DNA of 64,000 bases, from assembly GCA_946902875.1 (NCBI GenBank), contig OX336342.1, positions 9,479,523 to 9,543,522 on the forward strand, in the 5' to 3' direction. Positions within the stretch are counted from its first letter, which is position 1. Every line of letters begins with the position of its first letter. The notes beneath the pieces were generated by a model. The model ran no database searches and was not told where the DNA came from. It saw only the letters and a program-made list of their open reading frames with translations. Source of the stretch: Nematopogon swammerdamellus (taxonomy: Eukaryota > Arthropoda > Insecta > Lepidoptera > Adelidae). Position numbers and translations under genes: made by a program. This document shows, in pieces, positions 30,737 to 42,868 of the stretch.

Positions 30737-33700
30737 CAGTGATCGGTATTTCGGGCGTCATTGCAGGGCCGAATTGTGAGAAACAAAATTATTTTTTTTA
30801 TTTTACCATTTTATGGTACATAATGTTACAAACTGCCTCAAATGTATTTTAAATTGTTTATCGTTACACTTACACGAGTAAACGTTGTTCTTAAATATGT
30901 TTTCCAGATTTTCTCGAAAAAATTAGCCTTTCGGAAAAAAACTGTAAATTTGGTAAAATTTTAATGGAATCATGTAGATGGCAAAAAAATAAGGTACTTT
31001 TGTTATTATATGTTTTTACCAAATGTCAATGGTTCCGAAGTTATGAAATAATGAAATCTTTTTTCCGGGTTTGCTCGAAAACTGTTTATGCTAGAAAAAA
31101 AAATTAAGAACCAAATACGTCGAGGCTTTGATCCTCTACACAGAAAAGGTAACATATACACAAAAATAAAAAAAATTATAATTGGTAAATTTTACCGAAC
31201 TCCGCATTTTTCAAATTTGGTTGAAATTTTAAAGAATTAGTATAGTATAGTATAGAAAGCCAAAATTTAAGACTATTTGGGTCTTACATGTTTTTTCCTA
31301 ATATAAGTGGTTCCCCTGATACGGAACAATGAAATATGTATTGAAGGTTTTCGCGAAAAATACTGATCCTAGAATGCTATTACCATAACAATGTACATTT
31401 ATACTTTGATCCACTATACAGAACAAGCAAAAAATATACGCAATTTTTTTTTTTATTTGGTTAAAGTTTCAATGAAAACTTATAGAGGGCCGAAATACAA
31501 GGAACTTTTGTTCTTACGTTTTTTTGCCTAATGTAAATGGTTCCCAAGGAATAGAACAATTAAATATTTTTTCCAGATTATCTCGAAAAAATTAGCCTTT
31601 CGGAAAAAAAAACTATAAATTTGGTAAAACTTTAATGGAATCTTGTAGATGGCAAAAAAATAAGGTACTTTTGTTATTATATGTTTTTACCAAATGTCAA
31701 TGGTTCCGAAGTTATGAAATAATGAAATCTTTTTTCCGGGTTTGCTCGAAAACTGTTTATGCTAGAAAAAAAAATTGAGAAACAAATACGTCGAGGCTTT
31801 GATCCTCTACACAAAAAAGGTAACATATACACAAACATTAAAAAAATTATAATCGGTAAATTTTACCAAACTTCGTATTTTTCGAATTTGGTTGAAATTT
31901 TAAAGAATTAGTATAGAAGGCCAAAATATAAGACTATTTGGTTCTTACATGTTTTTTCCTAATATAAGTGGTTCCCCTGAAACGGAAAAATGAAATATTT
32001 ATTGAGGGTTTTCGCGAAAAATACCGATCCTAGAATGCTATTACCAGAACAATGTACATTTATACTTTGATCCACTATACAGAACAAGTAAAAAATATAC
32101 GCAATTTTTTTTTTGAATTTGGTTAAAGTTTCAATGAAAGCTTATGGAGGGCCGAAATACAAGGAACTTTTGTTCTTACGTTTTTTTGCCTAATGTAAAT
32201 GGTTCCCAAGGAATAGAACAATTAAATATTTTTTCCAGATTTTCTCGAAAAAATTAGCCTTTCGGAAAAAAAACTATAAATTTGGTAAAACTTTAATGGA
32301 ATCATGTAGATGGCAAAAAAATAAGGTACTTTTGTTATTATATGTTTTTACCAAATGTCAATGGTTCCGAAGTTATGAAATAATGAAATCTTTTTTCCGG
32401 GTTTGCTCGAAAACTGTTTATGCTAGAAAAAAAAATTAAGAATCAAATACGTCGAGGCTTTGATCCTCTACACAAAAAAGGTAACATATACACAAACATT
32501 AAAAAAATTATAATTGGTAAATTTTACCAAACTTCGTATTTTTCGAATTTGGTTGAAATTTTAAAGAATTAGTATAGAAGGCCAAAATATAAGACTATTT
32601 GGTTCTTACATGTTTTTTCCTAATATAAGTGGTTCCCCTGAAACGGAACAATGAAATATTTATTGAGGGTTTTCGCGAAAAATACTTATCCTAGAATGCT
32701 ATTACCAGAACAATGTACATTTATACTTTGATCCACTATACAGAACAAGTAAAAAATATACGCAATTTTTTTTTTAATTTGGTTAAAGTTTCAATGAAAG
32801 CTTATAGAGGGCCGAAATACAAGGAACTTTTGTTCTTTTTTGCCTAATGTAAATGGTTCCCAAGGAATAGAACAATTAAATATTTTTCCAGATTTTCTCG
32901 AAAAATACTGCTCCTAAAACGCAGTTATGCGAATAAAGTTTTTTTTTTGCTTTGATGCTCTATACATAAAAAGTAAAAATACTCAAAAATTTAGGTACTT
33001 TTGTACTTACATGTTTTTGTCTAATATAAATAGTTCCCGAGGAACGGAACAATTAAATATTTGTTCCCAGGTTTCTCGAAAAAGTACTGGTCCTATAATT
33101 ACGAGAACAAAGTAATTTTACACTTTCAATGCTCTACACAGAAAAATAAACCTAAGATAAAAAGAAACACCTTTAAACGCACACCGCCGGAAACGTAACT
33201 TGGTCGGTGTGCGAAAGGCCCAGCGTAATAAAATTGAGGGCTCCGAGTATAGCAATGTCTCTCTCGCATACAGGCCAAGTTACGTGCCGGGTGGTGTACG
33301 TATTAACATTAAAATTTAGCGAATAGCACTTTGTACGTGCGTCGTGCACAGTCGGTGCTCCAAAGCGAGTGTTACTTGGGTCCATTGGTAAATTGTTCTA
33401 TTCCTTGGGAACCATTTACATTAGACAAAAAAACGTAAGAACAAAAGTTCCTTGTATTTCGGCCCTCCATAAGCTTTTGTGGGAGTAGCTGTAAAAGGTG
33501 GAGAGATGTTGATGTCTTGTATCCACCGGGCGGCTGCGCAGCTGGATGTTGTGAGGGCTACTGCCCAACGCTCTCAGTGAGCTAACTGTATATATACAGA
33601 GCGTATTTGCATATTTAAGAATGCGTTGAGCGAATGTATGAATTTTGACTTTTTACGGTTCTGCGCCATCTGTTAGCGCGTTCGTGAGTCAACTTGTTGT

Positions 33701-34390
33701 TTCTGAAGAGTACCGTCGTAAGTGGTTCTCGAGTTTCGTTCGGCTGTGGCCAGGTGACGCCACACTTTCATTGAAACTTTAACCAAATTCCAAAAAAATA
33801 TATTTTTTGCGTATATTTTTTACTTGTTCTGTATAGTGGATCAAAGTATAAATGTACATTGTTCTGGTAATAGCATTCTAGGATCGGTATTTTTCGCGAA
33901 ACCCCTCAATAAATATTTCATTTTTCCGTTTCAGGGGAACCACTTATATTAGGAAAAAACATGTAAGAACCAAATAGTCTTATATTTTGGCCTTCTATAC
34001 TAATTCCTTAAAATTTCAACCAAATTTGAAAAATACGGAGTTTGGTAAAATTTACCAATTATAATTTTTTTAATTTTTGTGTATATGTTACCTTTTCTGT
34101 GTAGAGGATCAAAGCCTCGACGTATTTGGTTCTTAATTTTTTTTTCTAGCACAAACAGTTTCCGAGCAAACCCGGAAAAAAGATTTCATTATTTCATAAC
34201 TTCGGAACCATTGACATTTGGTAAAAACATATAATAACAAAAGTGCCTTATTTTTTTGACATCTACATGATTCCATTAACATTTTACCAAATTTATAGTT
34301 TTTTTCCGAAAGGCTAATTTAAAATTCGGTGCGGCTTTTTAAATGGTTCCTTAGTGCGGCCCTGTAATGACGCCCAAAAACCGATCACTG
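30737..34390. mobile_element. Fold-back element 2: palindrome of about 660-bp higher-order repeat units, hAT-like ends
   Basis: Ends CAGTGATCGGTATTTCGGGC (30737) and the complement of CAGTGATCGGTTTTTGGGC (to 34390), with GCGTCATT.CAGGGCCG following. The flanking 8-mers are GTTATTAT (30729-30736) and CTTATTAT (34391-34398), 7 of 8 identical and fitting hAT sites. The left arm repeats with a period of 653-669 bp (TTCCAG before TTTTCTCGAAAAA at 30902, 31571, 32233, 32886), each unit made of three diverged sub-monomers. The right arm (33390-34320) is the inverse of about one and a half units. The loop (33177-33385) has its own inverted pair, 33177-33215 with 33267-33305. Confidence 0.88.
33478..33764. 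mobile_element. 287-bp insertion inside fold-back element 2 (TGTGG...CCACA, CTTT duplication)
   Basis: It interrupts the right-arm sequence AAGCTTT|CATTGAAACT. CTTT is repeated at 33474-33477 and 33765-33768, and the insert ends are TGTGGGAG and GACGCCACA. It has no ORF of note. The short ends and 4-bp duplication fit a MITE, but the superfamily is not determined. Confidence 0.65.
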
Positions 34391-35420
34391 CTTATTATGA
34401 TTGTGTGATTCTAAGTAATGATAGCTAATGTTATATTCATACGTGTGCTAGGATCAGTGGAAGACCAGCGCACTTTCATACGGCTGCAGCACGTAAGCTG
34501 AGCCCCTTTTCCTTCTAGTTCGGTTTTATAATAATTTTTTTTACTAATTGTTGTTGTTTTGATTTATACCTATTTAAGTATCAAAATTGACGATGACACT
34601 ATACCTATAACAGATTACGTAATGTAAATAGGCAGAGTGGTCAGATTCTTAAGTAGTCATGTTTATGCTGTAAATATTAATGTTCTTGTGACCAGTAGTA
34701 CGGATTAATATTTGTAAGTTAGTTTATTAGTTGAATTTAGAACTGGCGGAATTTTCGACATGTCCAAGCGTAGGTTACCTACCTATGGATGAAATTGTAC
34801 AATAAACAATAATATAATCTTCTGTGTCTTACATATTTTATGGATAAGGGATTAACCGATATTATATTATATTCTAAATAGACCTATATAATATGAGAAA
34901 GATCAACTGCACGAATCTACTGAAAGTGCTACCTAATACCTTTTTTCAGGCCAAAAGCACATGCTCAACAAACTTTTCTGTATGTTATGAGAAAAATGAA
35001 ACGAATAAAAGTACTTGATAATATTTTTTCAGGTCAAAAGAAGATTGAGTCCATACAAAGATTGAACACAAACATCGCCTGACCTCTTCATTACGCGTAC
35101 ATTCTAGTCGCTTCCCTCTGGGAAAACACCATTCAAGCGAGCGCAACAAGAAAACAGTCCCGAGGTAGAGACGACTGTGCAGGGCACTAAAGGAAAAATC
35201 AGGAATTATGCTTTCAGATAAGAATTTCTAGATCTAAAGTCTTGGCGACCTCAGAGACTATAGACTACGTTATTTTAGGTCGTTTGACAATATTATTTTT
35301 ATTATAAAATATGAACTATATTTGCAATTGTGAAGTTAGAAAAATAAAACTTTGCTTTATACATTTACAAATATAAAAAAATATACTCTGTTTCTTTTCT
35401 ACATTTTACACATATACATA
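34391..35420. other. Non-coding, nothing recognised
   Basis: A+T-rich DNA with no repeat family shared within the window and no coding signal. Confidence 0.4.
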
Positions 35421-35650
35421 TCACACAATGTATCCCGACAATCGGGGTAAGCAGAGTAATCGGTGTTGTACTGCCGGCGGTGACTCTGTTAAAATACAGC
35501 ACAACACCGACCACCACGTTTCGCAAAGTATTCGGAACAGATAACTATCAAGCAGCAAGTAAGGCACGAAGCATGTCTCCTGCATGACTCGGTAGAAGGA
35601 CCGTGCCAAGAGGCTAGCCTCTCGCCCTTAAGCACGACATCTTGTCCTTA
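35421..35650 (-). mobile_element. SINE family B, partial
   Basis: Minus strand: CTTGCTGCTTGATAGTTATC, ACGTGGTGGTCGGTGTTGTG, GATTACTCTGCTTACCCC and GGGATACATTGTG, then the TATA/TG-rich tail. Confidence 0.7.
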
Positions 35651-35779
35651 TTCCGTTATAGATGTTGGCGTTAACCTCGAAACCACTAATAGTAATGTCG
35701 TATTGTTTATTATGATAAATAGTTATCAATAGCAAAGTGCTGATATGGAGCCTAGCCCCGACGGGAACAAGGTATAATT

Positions 35780-36050
35780 GGCTGACATCACGGGCGACAT
35801 CACGGGCGACATCACGGGCGACATCACGGGCGACATCACGAGCGACATCACTGGCGACTGGCGATATCACGGGCGACATCACGGGCTAGTAATATATATT
35901 CGGTGTCACGGGCGACATCACGGGCGACATCACGGGCGACATCACGGGCTAGTAATATATATTCGGTGTCATGGGCGATATCACGGGCGACATCACGGGC
36001 GACATCACGGGCGACATCACGGGCGACATCACGGGCGACATCACATGTGA
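35780..36050. repeat. 12-bp minisatellite (GACATCACGGGC)
   Basis: About 17 near-identical 12-mers in three blocks, separated by two copies of TAGTAATATATATTCGGTGT (about 35886 and 35951). Because the unit is a multiple of three, several frames are open (GDIT or VARD repeats), but none looks like a gene. Confidence 0.9.
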
Positions 36051-36419
36051 TATGACGAGTGCAGCAGGGGAAGTAACCAGGGTCTATTTAACATACCTAC
36101 TATTGACGTTGATAATCCCGGCCGAGAGCATGAACCGTGACTGTGGATGGGCAAAAGTTATCCATTAAGTTAAACGAAATATGAATGCCGCACAAGATTC
36201 ATTGAAAGTTTAATCTCGAGCGATTCAGCTAGCATTTTAGCGGATATAACGTTTCGCTGCATCACAATTGAGGGCTACGCGATCTAATTTCAGGGAATGA
36301 ATGGACTTGCGAATGTGACTGATAAAAGTGCCTTTATTCGTGGGTCGATTTGAAAGGTTACAGGTATAATAGGAGTACCGTATAGATCTATTTATTTATA
36401 TAAATCATTCTAGCAGTAC

Positions 36420-36650
36420 TAAAGTGTCGCACTGCAAAGGTGTGGAATGGGATTCCGGGAAATTTATTGGGGACATTTATTTACACGTGACTTCAAATCG
36501 CGGGTTAACAGCCTTTGCCCAGCGACATTAGTCCACCTTCAAACCGGATTGGCACCTCCTCGGAAGAGAGATTGGTTGCGTCTTGAGCACAGCCACCCGG
36601 TTCGGCAGCAATCGAAAAAAGGCAAAATTAAAGATCATCCAAACTAAAAC
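36420..36650 (+). mobile_element. LINE C-terminal remnant with frameshift
   Basis: One frame reads KVWNGIPGNL and the next FKSRVNSLCPATLVHLQTGL then RDWLRLEHSHPVRQQ. This is the arrangement of the C-terminal tail of Jockey/CR1-like LINE ORF2 proteins. Compare 54300-54540. Confidence 0.55.
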
Positions 36651-37167
36651 ATTTATTTTATTTATTGAACTTAAGTATAATAATTGAATTTGTATTTTAG
36701 TTTTTTAGTTGGACGAACTTTCTGATTAATAGATCTACTCCACCAATACAATAACGTAACTTTCAAGTAAAAGGAAATAATATAATTTATTTCGAGTAGT
36801 TATGAATAATTCGTAATAAATCATACTTGCCTACCTATACCATTTAAAAAACAATGTATCAGAATTTCAGTACTTTGTCTTCTCCATGAAAATCAGTCGT
36901 AAACAAAGGCATTATTATTGCAGATCTGAATTTAAGCTCTTCACCGTGGAGCGAGGAGGCTGTCCATCATTTGTGCCTCCGCCCATCATTTACTGCCAGC
37001 GAGCGTCGCCGTCTGCGGGGGCGGATCTAGACGTTCGGCCCGGGGGAGAGGACGAGAGAGGCGCAACTTTCCAATCGGTTGGAGGTGACCGACGAAAACA
37101 AATCGTAACAACATGTTTTCAAATATTCTGAATATTTTCACTTAACAACCATTCACCAACAATACAT

Positions 37168-37395
37168 ACATGCTGTATCCCAACAATCAGGATAAGCAGA
37201 GTAATCGGTGTTGTGCTGTAAGAACTGTGGAAAATTGCAACACAACATCGACCACCACGTTTAGCAAAGTATTCGGACAACATAACTATCAAGCAGCAAT
37301 TAGCACGGCATCTCGTCCTTATCCCTTAGTAACCCTTTTACGATATGCACGGTGAGAGACGCAGTGGGGCTATTCTTTTTAAGTACCGGCCTCAC
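37168..37395 (-). mobile_element. SINE family B, internally deleted
   Basis: Minus strand: GAATAGCCCCACTGCGTCTC, GCATATCGTAAAAGG, then directly TGCTGCTTGATAGTTATG and ACGTGGTGGTCGATGTTGTG, lacking the middle of the 17868-18200 copy. Confidence 0.7.
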
Positions 37396-38122
37396 ACATT
37401 TACCTACATTATACGTTTAAATAAAAAGTAAGTTTAGTAAACAAATTTAGCTCGTTGTATTTTCAGTACTTACGAAACTTATCTCAAGATCATTAGAAAT
37501 TGTCACTAGGAAAATAATCAACCATAATAAGTATGAACCTAGTCAGATTAAGTTTAATTATGATAAACTTAGGAAGGAAGATTGTCTAGCAATTTGGTCC
37601 TGACTACGTATTAATGTTTGCTCCAATTGGTGTGATCCCAAAACACGCATGCGTCATCAATGAAATATCTTGTTGCAAAATCAAATAAAAGTAGTTTGTT
37701 AAATAACAATCTTTATAAGTACAACAATTCATTCTAATTTCTACTGGCCCTCGTAAGACATTATAAAACTGATCTATTTTTGTCAAGATTTGGCGGTGAG
37801 GGGTCACCACGATTGCCCCTTCCCCATGCTCTATCCGCCCCTGTCGATCACTCGCCTACGCAGCTGGGGTGCGGAAACGCCAGACCCCAATAATTAGGGG
37901 TGGAATTATTCATCATGTCTGAAGGACAGTGAAGTGAGGGCAATTTTCGTTGGAAAATTATATCAGTCATGCGGTGACATTGTCCATCTTGCGACTGCCT
38001 CTAAATTAACTTTATCGATCAATCGAAAAACAATCCTCGAAACAATCTGTCAAGTGCCAGTCAAACTTGCGTGGAGAGGGTTCCGTAGCATTCCGTTTTC
38101 TGTGAGAACTTTAAAATTTAAC

Positions 38123-38493
38123 GTCAGCCTCCTCGGTAGCTCAGAGGTGCGGTCGTCAACTGTTATTAGCAACCCTGTGCGCGGTCAGTTCTTGGATGGG
38201 TGACCGCTCGACCGTTTGAGGCTGACCGTGGTTCGGATTCCACGTTAAACTGTAGGTCCCTTCCCTTCCTACCTTACTAGGTGGTAGGGTTTACCCGCCC
38301 GGGTTGGTACCACCGCACCGAATGAAACGTCGCGTCGGTCGAAACGGCTATGTAAACAGTTCGTGTTTTCCGTCCAGTTCAGTGTAGCCTACATGAAATG
38401 AAGGGAAGCACTGGCATGGCACCTATTTCATCCGGTGTTATGGGCTGACATCACGGATGTTGTAAGTGATGTAGCCAGCATCCATAAAAAAAA
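38123..38493 (+). mobile_element. SINE family A, full length with tRNA/5S composite head
   Basis: Head: CGGTAGCTCAGAGGTGCG (tRNA A-box-like), then GCGCGGTCAG and CTTGGATGGGTGACCGC (5S rRNA C-box-like), then TGGTTCGGATTCCACG (tRNA B-box-like). Body: CTAGGTGGTAGGGTTTACC to GGGCTGACATCACGGATG and a short poly(A) tail. Confidence 0.85.
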
Positions 38494-38984
38494 CTTTGCA
38501 TTTTCGTTTTGTTATCGTTATCGTTTCGATAGTTCGATATCGTTTCGTAAGTTTCTACTATAAAAGAGGTCCTATGTTTGGATTTCCAAAATTTTAGACT
38601 CGGAGATAAGCGTTAGGGGGGAATGCTCAATTCGTATATTTTTTTAAATATCTTTTAAACTATGCATTTTAAAATAAAAAAGAAATATATTGAATGACTT
38701 TATTTATTGCACAATATGAAATTAACAAATAACTACTAAGACTAATAATAAACTAACCTAAACAACATAAAAAATTTCACTCAAATTTTGGTATATAAAT
38801 ATATTTGTATTTCATAAAACGAGTTCTTTCATTGGAGAGGTCACATGATGCAATTGAAAAAAAAAATTGTCCCCCAAAATTGACTGTCCGTGATTGGGTC
38901 ATCAAACTATATTAATATGCCATATTATGTACCAAATGTCAACTTTTTTTCGTCCTGTAGATTCGGAGAAAATAAAGTATTACG

Positions 38985-39070
38985 GATGGGTATTAAGTAT
39001 TAAGTATTACACGAGAGTGATCCTTTAAGGGTTCCGTTTTCTCCTCTTTTGAGGTACGGAACCCTAAAAA
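38985..39070. repeat. Fragment related to repeat family E
   Basis: GGGTTCCGTTTTCTCC and GAGGTACGGAACCCTAAAAA resemble the outer end of the common lepidopteran CGGAACCCT repeat. No internal blocks are present. Confidence 0.35.
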
Positions 39071-39350
39071 TAATAGGAACTATTTTATTTGAGAGGATTT
39101 AGAAGTTAAAATGAACCGTAGTAATGAACACTGAAACACTGCTGAAATGTAATTGTAAGAAGGAGCAAAGCGTAACCGTTATTCTTATTTACCTGAAGCA
39201 CGTTTCGCTTCCGGCGTCCGCGACGTAGAGGTCGAGTAGAATTGGTTCTGCTCGCTGTTTGCACAGGTCACGTGGCCTATTTTCAGGCGAAATCAATGAC
39301 CGCACGTTTGTCAAAGTGACATCCACATCCTACTTGTGACCTGTGGCCGT

Positions 39351-39475
39351 ATTCTCTAACGTCCTACCGTCAACGTCGGTGACGCTGACTAGTTATGTCT
39401 CTGTCTAGTTCATATAATAAGACAGAGACATAACTAGTCAGCGTCACCGACGTTGACGGTAGGACGTTAGAGAAT
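39351..39475. repeat. Perfect palindrome, 56-bp arms, 13-nt loop
   Basis: Arms 39351-39406 and 39420-39475 are exact complements (ATTCTCTAACGTCCTACCGT ... GAGACATAACTAG). The loop is AGTTCATATAATA. No clear target-site duplication. Either a recent MITE or a hairpin-RNA locus. Confidence 0.92.
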
Positions 39476-39569
39476 GCCTGCTCTGAATAACCGTATTGTC
39501 AATCGTTTTTAGCTATACATAATCTTTGATTCAAACTAGCGAACTTATTAAATCTCTTTGTACTTAACT

Positions 39570-39604
39570 AAGTTTTACCGGCGGCGGTTCCGCCGGTAAA
39601 ACTT
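39570..39604. repeat. Short perfect hairpin, 15-bp stem, 5-nt loop
   Basis: AAGTTTTACCGGCGG (39570-39584) and its exact complement (39590-39604), loop CGGTT. It lies about 95 bases after the 56-bp-arm palindrome. Confidence 0.8.
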
Positions 39605-40339
39605 GTTTATTGTTTATTGACCATTCATATGTCAGTAAAACTGCACTCGCACTTGTCACAATTTGTTCTCAAGAACATTAAGAGGTTTGTTCTATCCGGT
39701 CCCACCCATGAATAAGAACCGACAACAAACTTCGAAGGGCTCAGACATATTATTATAACTATTTTAGTGACTATAACCACTTAATAACACACATCGCTTA
39801 CAGTGTATCAAAAACACAGCTCGAGATCAAGTTTAACAGTTTAGAGAAAGATTAACAATTAAGGGTTTAGATTCTTAACTATGTGCACCCTAGTCTGTGA
39901 TGTGCACCTATAATGTCACATGCGCCCCGCACAGCCTTCTATAACATTAGTGACAACTGACTTCTCTCCTGTCTGACGAGATGACACTCCTTGTTTTCAC
40001 CTGTTTTGACCAGGATCCTTCTTTTCACCTCTTTGACGAGTCGACGCTCCTTCTATTCTATCTTTGAGGTCAGCCAGGGTGCGTGACTACATAGGTAGTA
40101 ACCGAAATGTGTGCTACTTCAGCAAACTCCCTATACGAACCACCCTCCGTACACACGACGTGAACCAAATTCGACTCCTACCTCCACCCCTACCTCCCTC
40201 CATCCAGGGCGAGTACAGACATGTCGAGTGTCCCTGTGTAACTGTGTAAGTACCTTCCTACATTTGGGTGTACCTATCTAGTTATGTAAATTGGTAGATA
40301 GCGACGTTTACTTAGTCCCAAATTTGTGTTGAAATTTGA

Positions 40340-40366
40340 GGAAAATATATATATATATATATATTT
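40340..40366. repeat. (TA)n microsatellite
   Basis: About 20 bases of uninterrupted AT dinucleotides near 40345-40364. Confidence 0.85.
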
Positions 40367-40719
40367 GAATAATGTTGGTTTAGGTTCGAAAATAGCTTAT
40401 TACTTGATTGGGCGTGTGTCTACATTAATTTATTTACATTCGCTTCATTAGCCGTTTTTGAAATATTGAGAGAAGCGTGAGAAGGTATAATATAAATATT
40501 TACTTTCACATAAACCATTATGGAGGTACTTACAAGGTCGGTATAGGTATTGCCTGCTTTCAGTTTTAATGACGTCATACTCTCTTGTCTCAAAATAAGT
40601 TTTATTTCTCTTTATTGAAATAAATTAAGTTTTTTTAGTGAGAACCCAGAACCTATTTATAACTTTAAACCTAGACTGCTAACTGTGAATTTTAAGTATT
40701 GTGAATGTAATTTATAATA

Positions 40720-41140
40720 CAACTAGCTCTTAACCTGTGGTTTCGCTCGCGGCACTATAGGTTATTCGCAATATATTCTCTCTCTCTCCCTCTCGCCCTT
40801 CCTTTCTCCCTGTACCTGCCTTCATCCCTATTCCTCCTTCCCTCTTTGCGGATGAATTTCTCAAAACGCTGATAGCTACAACTTACTTTTATTTATAAAC
40901 AGAACCCTAAACACGATATTCCAATTTTTTTACTTAAAAAATCACTAACTTTAATCCACTATTTAACTTTCCTAGGGTATGAATTTAAAAAAAAAACAGA
41001 GTTTTATTTATAATCAGAAGCCTAAACACCAATTTCCATATTTTTAACTTCAAAAATGACGCACTTTCGATAAACAATTTAATCCCCTATATAATCTTTC
41101 TTTTTTATTGCACCAGTTCTACAAATAACACAATACGATT
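40720..41140 (+). repeat. LINE-tail-like repeat with internal duplication
   Basis: ACAACTAGCTCTTAACCTGTGG then TTTCGCTCGCGG is the common decayed start of an insect LINE 3' region. It is followed by two related segments (about 40900-40990 and 41000-41090), each with CAGA.CCTAAACAC and CCAATTTTTT or CCATATTTTT. Confidence 0.4.
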
Positions 41141-42777
41141 TTTACCTTTGATTAAGTTGTCCATAATTCATCTCTCTCATAATCTGATTAATTACATCTA
41201 AACCTTCTTCCACATTACCCTTTGAATTATTTAGATATTACGATTATTATTTAACTAATTAGTCCTTATTCTTTGTTACCTGCGTGTGACAAATCTAGAT
41301 AATAATATGTAAGTAGGTACCTATATACGGTGTTACATTTTAGAAGGCCATTTTTTGGATTTCATCTAAAACTGATACTTATAATATGAAAATGAGCTAT
41401 AATTAATTTTTTTTAAATGTCAAAATTTTATGTAGGTAAAAATCAAAGAGCTTATATGTATAATTACATGATACGTCGTTGGTAAAAATAAATATTTTCA
41501 AAATAAATAGTCGCAGAATCAAAGCGATTGGTCCATCTAGTTCTACTATTAGACCCCTGCTGGCTCCCTTTTCGTCCCAGTCATATTTTATTATACGTTC
41601 TGTACATTATTGTGTGAATGAGTAATAAACTACCTATTTATTATATTCTATTCTGTAATATGTATTTTGGACAGGAAGCCAGTTGACAAGTCTCTCTGTC
41701 CCACGTTACAAAACTCGACACATAAAATGTCACCTCGTGAGTCAACGCTTTGAGTTATTCAATAGTTGACACTGTTACCTTTTATCCATGAAAATCCTGT
41801 ATCCTCAACGTACAACTATTTTGTAACTTACATGGTCGCGGAAATATGATTAGAATAGGTAGGTATATTACAATTAGTCAATGAAACGTATCTGTATGTA
41901 AGTCTGTAAATCGAAAATGACTGAACTGATTGCAATGGTAGAAAATAGTGTTGAAGGACCATAATATGATTAAAAAACACTTGAAAAAATTCAAATTCAA
42001 AATCATCATGACAAAAAGGAATCACTAACCGAATTTAGACGTATCAGCCAAGGCATTTAAAATAAATATATTATTAAATGTTAGGTAATAAATGGTGGCA
42101 CAGGGCACGCTACTGTGATTAGTATAGTGAGTGCAGCACCGTCGCCAGTGGTCGAAGTCGGAGAAAATTGGAGCTGAGCATAGCTCGGCAGGTAGGTAGG
42201 TACCTAGTTCTGAGTTGGAAAGTGGTAGAGTTTGTGAAGTTCGGTATGGAGTTCGCAACTAAGCCAGTATTTTAAGGCCGCGCAAAACAATAAGGGAAAT
42301 CTCCATATTTTGAGAACAATTAAAATAACTATAAGCTTTTAAAACTTGTTTGTAATTTAGCTGTTGCTTATATTATTCAATTCCGACCCTCGTAATGAAA
42401 TGTTATAAATATTCAATAGATAGAAAATAAATATAAATATTCGCTATAGTTTTAGAACATACGCAGCCGTTCTCACAGTCGTGCTAGTAACTAGATTCCA
42501 ATAACTTTCTATTAAGTCCAAAAGCTCCCTTCGGACCGTCCTAAAAGTTTCACTTGACTTTTGTGTGGCCTCCCTGAAGGCCGCTCCAAAAGGTGAAGGT
42601 AATTCTGAAATCTCAACTTATTTTTCACCCCGCGGTCATGGCGTGACGGTATGGTAGTTAAAAAAAGTTTCTACTTTTTTTCGTGTTTGAAAATATAACA
42701 ATGCTAGGCTAGGCGATATGTCATTAATTAATTAAAATTGTCCGAGCTTTTCGTTTACCGGCAAGATCAAAACAGAG

Positions 42778-42868
42778 CTCTGACATGGCAATTAGTTCTC
42801 ACAGGCGTAATGAGCTGACATCACGGATGTAGCAGGCGGCGATGTTGCCAATAGTGTCAGCTTCCATA
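42778..42868 (+). mobile_element. SINE family A, diverged 3' fragment
   Basis: TGACATGGCAATTAGTTC, GAGCTGACATCACGGATG and AGTGTCAGCTTCCATAAA. Confidence 0.65.

Noticed and set aside
35628..36168. Frames of GDIT or VARD repeats
   Set aside because: A 12-bp repeat is a multiple of three, so frames stay open by construction; no start context or domain.
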